Shown: in pieces, positions 38,201 to 47,200 of the stretch | Layout of the letters: each line of letters starts with the position of its first letter | How positions within the stretch are numbered: position 1 is the first letter of the stretch | Assembly: GCA_012845835.1 (NCBI GenBank) | Contig: JABAKD010000014.1 | Span: forward strand, 744,001 to 808,000 | DNA length: 64,000 bases | Source: Undaria pinnatifida | Taxonomy: Eukaryota > Sar > Phaeophyceae > Laminariales > Alariaceae | Direction of reading: 5' to 3' | Notes under the pieces: model-generated | What the model was told of the DNA's origin: nothing | The model's database searches: none | Seen by the model: only the letters and a program-made list of their open reading frames with translations | Position numbers and translations under genes: made by a program

Positions 38201-41200
38201 GGTCGGGTCAAGAGGTTTGAAAATCTCGCGGATCGGGTCGGGTCGGATCAAGACGTCTTGAAATTATCGCGGGTCGGGTCGGGTCGGGTCAGGTCGGATC
38301 AAGACCTCTCGAAATTCTCGCGGGTCGGGTCGAGTCAGCTGATCCGACCCGACCCGACCCGGCCCGGGAGGTTTGACCTGATCCGTGAAAAGCCCTGGTT
38401 ATTTTCTTTATTAACGAAGTTTGAATCTAGGATATATTGGCAGGAGGTGCACCCTTATCGTACCACTTTACGGGTTTAGCTGGGCCATGGAATGGTCCAT
38501 CGGATTGCAATTCCATTCTGTCTCAAAATCATTTTGGGGGTGGGGTTTAGAGCTTCTCAAGCAGGGAGGCCCAGAAAAAGAAGGTTCAGCCCGTACCGTA
38601 GCATATGTCTGGACGGAATCCCACCAGCATTGCACGGAATGTTCTTGCAGCAGGGCACGCATACCATGGACTCACGGGTTTAGGTGCGGGTTCTCGTAGT
38701 CCAGTCCCACCACCAGTCCAACCAGAATCAGGTCCGGTTCCTGGTGGTACAAGAAGGAGCCTCCGTAGGTCTTCGACATCGGCCCGGATTGCAGAGGCCA
38801 CCCCAACGTGTGCTGTACCAGTCTTACGAGGGCAAAAAACAAACATAAGCGTATGGTATCTCTCGTTGTTACCAGGAAATCAAGCTGGCGCATATTGATT
38901 TGAAACTGTCGTCAATTGCATGCGCTGGTGGAAGGCACTGGAAAAAAACACGGAGATTTTCATTTCTCGGGTCTCTCCGGCTCAAAAGGGGTGAACGTCA
39001 TTCAGGCAGCCAAGAAACTTAGCAAATTATTCGCCCGTTACAACAAAACTCAACAACTAAACAACGAAAAAACAGCGGGAGACGGGAACGGGGTTGGAAC
39101 CAACCCTACAACACCAAGATACCGGTCACCATTTTACGGATCTGCCGAAGGGGTTGGGAAGTCCCAACCCGCCAGCAACACCAAGATGTCGTCAAAATAA
39201 ATTGTGGACCTACAAAGAGGGGGGGGGGGGGGGGGGGGCACCGCCTGCCAAAACTTTTAACGCAACATAAAAGCGTATGCCGCGCGTCCGCTTTCGTTTC
39301 ATCTCCCGCTCACCCAGGCTTGCACTTCTCCTGCGGTACCCGCCACACCTCCTTGAGACCGAGACCATACGACTGCTCGTCCTTGCCCTCGCGAAGGTTG
39401 AATTTCGACATTACCTCCTGCATGCCAAAATCATGGGTGGGAGGGTGGGACGCGTGCTACGATAACGTTAGCACTTTTTGGCCGAAAATGTTATGACTGA
39501 GGGGGGTCCCCACTTGAGGAACCACCTTATATCGTTGGGGCACCGTTTGTGGCTTACACGGGTACCGGTACCGATATTCCTCGCATACCTAGGCCAATGG
39601 AGTGTTCATCGGATGCACTTCCCTTTTTTCTCAAGGTCAACTTCCGGGGGAGGGACCGTATAGAGTCCCCCAAGGTAGGACGTTCACAAACACTAGGTGG
39701 ACCCCTACTGTAGGGCGTGTCGTTGGTGGGTGGTTGGGTGGGTGGGTGGGTGGGTGAGTGGTTGGGTAGGTGCGTGGGTGGGTGGGTGGGTGGGTGGGTG
39801 GGTGGGTGCGTGCGTGAGTGGGTGGGTGGGTGAGTGGGTGGGGAGGCGGGTGGGTGGATGGATGGATGGGTGGGTGGGAGGGTGGGTGGGTGGGTGGGTG
39901 GGTGGATGGGTGAGTGAGTGGGTGGGTGGGTGGGTGGGTGGGTGGGCAGGTGAGTGAGTGGGTGGGTGAATGGGTGGGCGGACGGGTCAGTGGACAGGTG
40001 GGTGTATGCCTGCGTGCGCGCATGCGTGAAAATGCGTGAAAATGCGATACCTGGTACCAGGTACCAGGTACCAGGTAGGGACCAGGGCATGTCTTATGAG
40101 ATCAAAGCTGAGGGGGGGGGGGCGATGGCCTAGGGTTTGAACCACGGGCTATAACTCAGGTGCATAAGCTGCTAATATCAGACGCACCTCGGAGCAAGAC
40201 CCCCGCGCCCCCTCCGCAAACAGTGTCTGCCTGGCCCGTATCTCTATCCCGCGCTCGAACGTTCCCTTTCGGCTGCCGTCCTTGGCGATGCCGACGTCCC
40301 CCGTGGCGACGCCAACGACGCCTCCCTGACCAATGTTCGTCATACCGAAAAATATCAGACTGCCCAAAATATCGGAATGTATTGGTATCGATAATTATCG
40401 ATGATCGATATATCGATATTTCGATGTGGCCTTAGCGACGTAAACGATGCCTCCCTGATCAATTAATCGGAGTATATTGGGGCTTCATACGGTAAGGGTG
40501 CACATATCTCAGTCGAGGAGTTCTATTTTGCATCTCACCCTAAAAACTGTCTTTGACAAAAAATGAACGCTTACCACGATTAACAACTCCACGCCCTACG
40601 AATACAACGGAACATACTGCACAAAAAAAACGCGTTCCAGCGATATTGAGCAGTCTCTCAGCTTAGGAACCCCGTCGATCACAAATATTTGTACCAAAAA
40701 ATGTTATATACCCTTATCCTAGCACACGCCACTAGACACAACCCTGGGGGCACCTCCGGGCTATGGTGTCATCCTCGAGTTCAGCCACACCTCTTATGCA
40801 TACAAACTTGCGGATCAGGGGCACCTCTTATGCATACAAACTTACGGATCCGGGGTGTGGATACCCAGCGATATGAATCCGTCCCTAGGTTAGACGTGTG
40901 ATCCGATGGGGATAGAAGCTTTTGCTTGTTTGGTTCTGACCGAAGGTGCTCCCCAACCCAGGAGCTACCCAACATCTCGTCAGAAGTTCCAGCTGCTTCT
41001 TACACATACGTAGGTTATACCTAGGCTGTGCGGTTGTTCACCGGGTTGCTTTTCCCATTTCTCTTGAACGTCAGAACCAGTACAGAGCTCCTCAAGTGAG
41101 TACACCTCATAAAATTTATGTACCACTATGATACCGTGGCATGCGACGATACCTAAAGGGGATACTGTACGTATGCGCATTTGGATCTGCCCGGATGTGA

Positions 41201-44200
41201 AACGGTCAAAAGGGGATCCTATATCCGCATTTGGATCTAGCCGGGTGTGTGACCGTCACAATGTCACTGTGGCAGATCGCACGCAGACCTCCCTCACCTG
41301 GTCGTTATAGAGCACTTCGGCAGCCGCAAATCCTGGATACACCTCCACCCCCTCTTCCTCCGCCTGCTGCGCCATCCACCTCACCATTTGAGACAGCGAG
41401 ACTACATAGTTGCCGTGGTTGCTCTGTAATGGAACGATCCGAGAAACGATTCAAGGAATGATCCAAGGAAAGATTCGAGGGACCGTCCATACGAAAGCGC
41501 GAGGAGGATTGCAAGGCACCAGTTCGCGTGAGCTTTGGTATAACCATTGAATGAACAAAAAAATTTCGTGCTAGTACCGGTATGTAGCAAGTAAAAATGG
41601 ACCTATGCGCAGCCACATAGTTGTTGCCGTAGCTACTCTGCAGCGGAACAGTCCGAGAAACCATCCGTACGGAAGCGCGAGGACAGCATTACAGGGTGCC
41701 AGTTTGCGTGAGTGTTAGACATCGAATGACTAAAAAAGTTCGTGCGAGTACCGGTATGTAGCGAATAAAAACGATCAATTATTTCCCGTTGCAGCAACCT
41801 ACTTGTTTGCTTTTGGGGGTTTTGAATTTTTCGATCGGATCTTACAAACTGCGGGGGAAGAAATAAATTTGGGGTCTTGCAACGTTTGGATTCCGTTAGA
41901 AAAAACATGACAATCTCACTGCAGGGGAGGCTGGAAGTTCGGGACCGTCGTATAAGCTTCGGGTTCCGCAAAAACTCTGAAATAATATTCTGCCACAAGA
42001 ACGCTACCGGAGCTCTCCGTTCCTCCCAGAAAAAAAAACGATCCTTGTCTCCGGGTTATACCAGCTTATACAGCAAAAGACTGGGCGCTTTTTGATATTG
42101 TATCATACGATCTTGCCCACTGCGGGGCAAGCAAGACGTTCGGGATCATGTAAGATTTGGATTCCGTGCGAAAAGTAAAATCTCACCAACTGCGGGGGAA
42201 GCAAAAAGTTCGGGATCTTGTAAGCTTTGGATTCCGTGAGAAAGCTGAAAGAATCTTCCGTCACCGGGGACGCTACCGGAGCTCCCCGTTCCCTCCAGTC
42301 GGGTATGAGCTCGTCCAGCCCCCTAGGCTCGAAGACGTTTCCTGCACAAGCGAGGTAAAGTTGCCAAATGATATAATGGACCGTTAGGGCTACGTCCAAA
42401 GAAAAAACAAGGTATCAACAAAAGTACATAGATTTAGCCCTTTACAACTGCAACCATTTTTTGGGGGGAGAAAAATGCTTGTAATTAGTGTTGGATATAT
42501 TGTTCAGTAGAACTGATCGTTAGAGATACGTCTCAGGAAGAAAAAAACAGACGAAACCCATTAGATTAACCCCTTTACAATCGCACCCATGTTTTGCGAA
42601 CATAATTGCGTGGCTTTAGTGTAGGTTGTGTTTTGCAACGATAAAAGACGGGTGGGGAAGAACGGGTGGAAAAGAGGGCTCATGGGCAAATAACAGCAGA
42701 CCGGTGGTTCAAAAGTCAACGACTGTTTTAGTAGCTGTATTGACCACGTTTCTGGAGACAATTCGTTTCTGGAGATGACACATGAAAAAATCAAGTTACC
42801 TTTTGTTCTGGATTGTCGACAAAGCTGCTGTTGTGGTGAAAAAATATAATTCCGTCTGTGGCAGGAAATTGCCGAGAACTACCCTGAGAAATAGCAGACC
42901 GAGGGGGCACCAACACAATACCATACGATACAAGGCGCAGCACCTGAAAGAATGTGCGAGCCGACCTCGGCGCCTTTCTCCAAGACGCACACGCTGAGAT
43001 CGACCCCTCGTTCCTTGGAGAGCTGCTTCAATCGGATCGCCGCCGCTAACCCTGCCGGACCCGCCCCGACCATCGCGACGTCGTACTCCATTGTCTCCCT
43101 AAAGCGGGCAGTCGGGGATGAGTCAGGATTGTCAGAATGTTGGGATGAAAGCGCAGGGTTGTCTTAACAGTTTAGGCCGAACGCGGGCAAGTCCGTGTTT
43201 GTGTACGTACGTCTGTGATGGGTGTGCCTATCGGTGTGCGACATCGTACTCCAACGTCTCCCTGAAGGAGGCAGTCGGGGGGAAAGTCAGGACTGCCAGG
43301 ATGATGAAGGCACGGGGCTGTGTTAACCTAAACCTAGGAATGGAAGGGGATACGTGTGTGTCCCAGGCAATCTCGTAACTCTATTCAAAATTGCACCCAC
43401 GTGTTTGGGGGCACACTGCGTGGTAATTGTGTGGGATGTGGGATCATTCTTGCAGCAGTACAAGGGTTTGTCTAACCGTTCAGGTTTCCCCCGCCGACGA
43501 TAGCGACGTCGCACTCCATCGCTTACCCTGAAGGGGACAATCATAGATACCATAAGGTGGGGTTGTCAAGATTACTCTCAGAACGGCCAAGGATTATCCC
43601 GGGAAAATTCCAAGTGGTCTTGTCCTCAAAAAAGCAGATGCAGTCCTAAAGGGGTTTGCCGTTTAGGACCATGCCAGCCCTGTTGGGCCGGTGCTAATGG
43701 AAAGCCGATAATTTGACCAAAACGTTTCCAAACTTGTTTTTGGAATTGTTTGCTGAAACACATCCAGTACGTTCGCTATAGATGAATGATGAATTTTTTT
43801 TTCTGGCTCTTTTTTTAATCGTGCGGGTTAATTGGTCAATTTGTCAATTTTTCATCACAAGCCTTGATAAATATTGTCCACCAAACACGATTGACCTTCG
43901 GTCTCGAGACAGAGACAACCCACGGTCACTCCCCTTCGTTCCGGACAGGGTCGCATGCGTGTAGGTGACCACGCCGAAGAGTTCATCTTGATCCATGCCC
44001 TAGAGCGTGAGAGGTTGCTTGTGTTGTCCTATGGTCTTCCGTCAAATCCGCTCAAAGTTCTGTTTTTTGCCCGTTGGGAAACGGTAGAGAGTTTTCGACT
44101 CAGTTTTCTACACACCAGTCGCCAAATGTGTTTTCAACAGAAGCCTGATGGGCACCCACCACAAATCACCGGCCCTGGACTGAGCACTGTCCACCAAGGG

Positions 44201-47200
44201 AGGGTCGGAGCTCCTAACGAGCTCGCCACGTTCAGAGGTCACGACGCTGTCGTTGATTTCGTCGAACGAAGTGCGTGGAGAACACGAAATCGCGCCGCAT
44301 CTAATCCAAGATTTGCTTGAGCATTTCTCAAGCAGATGTTGGCCAAGATCGCCGCGAGAAATCCTTTTTTTTCCCGGAAAATCGAAAAGCTCCAGTAACA
44401 ACATGCTACAAAATTGGGCCCACAAGACGACCGTCCAGGCAAAGTTTGGCTGGGGTCTTCGGAAATTTTAAACTATTGGCCTTCCATTAGCACCGGCCTT
44501 GCAAGCCCCAAAAATCATCCCACACTAGTTCCAAGTACAGTCCTGGTCCCTCACTAGTGCGGTGTTGTTCCAGATGGTAATAACTGCACCCCGCATTATC
44601 ACGGAATATTGGAGTACTCTCTATTGATAGGACGAGGTCGTTTCATGCGATTTTCACGGTACTAAACTGCCCCCCCCGCACGAAAGGGTACCGCACTAAC
44701 GAGGGACCACGACAGTATTAGATATTCGTTTCAGAAAACGTGGATGCCGTTCAAAAGGGATCAACCGTTTAGAGAGGACGCGGGCAGGCCTGTGTCTGCG
44801 TTCGTGTACCTGTGACGGGCGTGTCTGTCTGTGTGCAACATCGTACTCCGGCATATCCCTGGAGTTGACAGAAACGGGGGGAGTTGGGATTGTCGGGGTG
44901 ATCGGAGGTAGGCGCACGGTTCGTCAACCAAAGGTGGGGGATTGATTGCTACCGGCCCCTCACTCCGCTAGAAAAAAAGGTAGGTGGTCGGTGTCCACCA
45001 TCCCCGCTCGCCACTGAGATCATACGTAGGGCATCGGTGTCTACCAACCCTTCTAGCCACTGAAATAATACGTCGGGGGTTTGTGTCTACCATTTCTCGT
45101 CACTGAGATCATAGGTAGGGGATTGACTTCTACCGGCCCCTCCTTTCGCTGGGAATATAGGTAGGATAGGGGATTGATGTCTACCACCACTTCCCGCCAT
45201 CGAGGTCATAGGTAAGGGATGGGTGTTTATGGTTCCTGCCCCTAACATTACGATAGATTGCTCCATCATTTCCCTGAAAGGAGTAGTCGGGGATACGTGA
45301 GGATTGTCAGCATAACGGGAACTCTATCGTTTTGCTGGAGGGGGGCAGTCGGAGATAATTTAGGATTATCAGGAATTCGGGATGGAGGCGCAGAGCTATG
45401 TCAATCGTTTCGGGCGAACGCGCACAAGTCTGTGTCTGTGTTTGAGTTTCTGTGGTGTGTCCGTGTGTGATGTCTTACCCCATCGTCTTCCTAAAGGGGG
45501 CAATGGGGGATAAATGGGGCTTTTCGGGATGACGGGATGGAGGCGCAGGGTTTTGTCAACTCTCCCACGCTCACTCTTCTGCTGTGCGTGGTACATACAC
45601 AAGCGTGGTACAACACATTTCTTGGTGCAGATGTAGCAACAGCAGGGCGGTTCTCTCACGGTCAGCCAAGATGGAGAACACGTGTTTACTGTCGTCGTGT
45701 TTGCCTTCACGGTGCACGTCTCTCTCTTGCGAGAACTGCGAGGTTGCCAATTTGGTGCATTTCCACGACATACAGATCCCGTTCAAAACAAAATCGTCCA
45801 TCGAGTGAGTGCCACCGATAAATATAATGTAATTCATAATTGTTGATGCCATCAACTACTGCTGCTACAGACAGCAGCAGCAGTGACAGCAGCAACAGTG
45901 CTATTTCAGTTGCCAGCCGAAAGGGAAGCCGTAGGTACTTGCTCTCGTCGTGCCTGCGTTCGCCACGCATGACTCTATTGTGCGACAGCTGAGTTGTCGA
46001 CAGCTTGTTCTATTGCCACTACGTACTGACCTCGTACAAACCATATCGTGCGCTGAGTGAATACCACCACAAGATATGAGGTGATTCCCCACTGTTGCTG
46101 CTGTCACCCAAAGCAGCAGCATTGCTTTTCCCGGTGCAAGCCGAAAGGGCAGCCAGCCGTACATGCTTGCTGTCGTCGTGTCTACCTTCACCATGCATGT
46201 CTCTGTGATGCTAGAGCTGAGAGGCAGCTTGTTCTATTTCCACTATGTACCGATCCCGTACAAAACAAGGTCGTTCGCTGAGTGATGTCGCCGATGGATA
46301 GTAGAAGACCTACCACTGCTGCTACAAACATCAGCAGAAGTGCCAATATTGTTGCCAGCCGTACCGATCCCGTACAAAACAAGGTCGTGCGCTGAGTGAT
46401 GTCGCCGATGGATAGTAGAAGACCTACCACTGCTGCTACAAACATCAACAGCAGAAGTGCCTATCTTGTTGCCAGCCGACACTCTGCTCTATCTTGACGT
46501 GCAGGCTGCGCTGCCGGCATTCACCACGCTCTAAAAAGGGTTCGAAACGCTCGTGACAATTATTTGGCCCAAAACGGCCCCTGTTTGTAGGAGGTGAGCC
46601 TTTACATGATGTCAGGAGGGAGCACTCTCACCCCTTGAGGGACAGGAGAAGTTGACGTAACTGACACCACACTACTTTGTAATAGTTTACTACTAGGTTC
46701 GCGTGAAAACACTCGGCCATACACCCTTGACAGCGCGCGTTTTCTCCTTGAAGGACATGTTTCCCGGCATATTTTGCTTTGCATCAGCTGTGACCGCGAA
46801 TTTTCGTCGAAACTCATACCTGCAAGCCGCACGGATCCAGCAGTCCCAGCAGGTAATTGCCCAGATTGTGGTTTATCAATAGGTGTTATTAACAGGGTTG
46901 CGTGCTTGAGAAAGATGGGTGTGTAGTCTATGCGTCCTAGACAAGAGCCAGTATATGCCCTCATGATGCTGTCTGTGACTATCCTGGGCAGTGGGTGCTG
47001 GTACGAGTACCAGAGGGTAAAAACGGGAAGATTTGCAAGGACAGTAGACCGGTTACCCTATAGGATGCATTACGCGCACGGAGATTGTAACCGGCCGGGA
47101 TTGAACACCGCAGCAGTACTTGTGTGTAACAGCGAAGGAGTAAAACGAAAAACGTGGGAGAACGTTGAAGTGGCACATCAACATCAACTCAAAATGTTCT

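Larger units (their letters stand above)
31705..38397. mobile_element. 6.7 kb hAT-like DNA element in ETFDH intron 7
   Basis: Termini are inverted repeats CAGGGCTTTTCACGGRTCA (18 of 19 matched). They are flanked by an exact 8-bp direct duplication GTTATTTT at 31697-31704 and 38398-38405. An 8-bp target duplication and a CAGGG start are typical of the hAT superfamily. GGGTC arrays sit just inside both ends (31735-31990 and 38100-38380), like hAT subterminal repeats. No transposase is recognisable inside. The interior holds Gypsy and Copia fragments, a MITE and a tandem duplication, so the element is non-autonomous and has itself been a target. Confidence 0.82.

Noticed and set aside
39554-40090. 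178-residue His-Pro-Pro-Thr frame
   Set aside because: Translation of the TGGG minisatellite in ETFDH intron 5.
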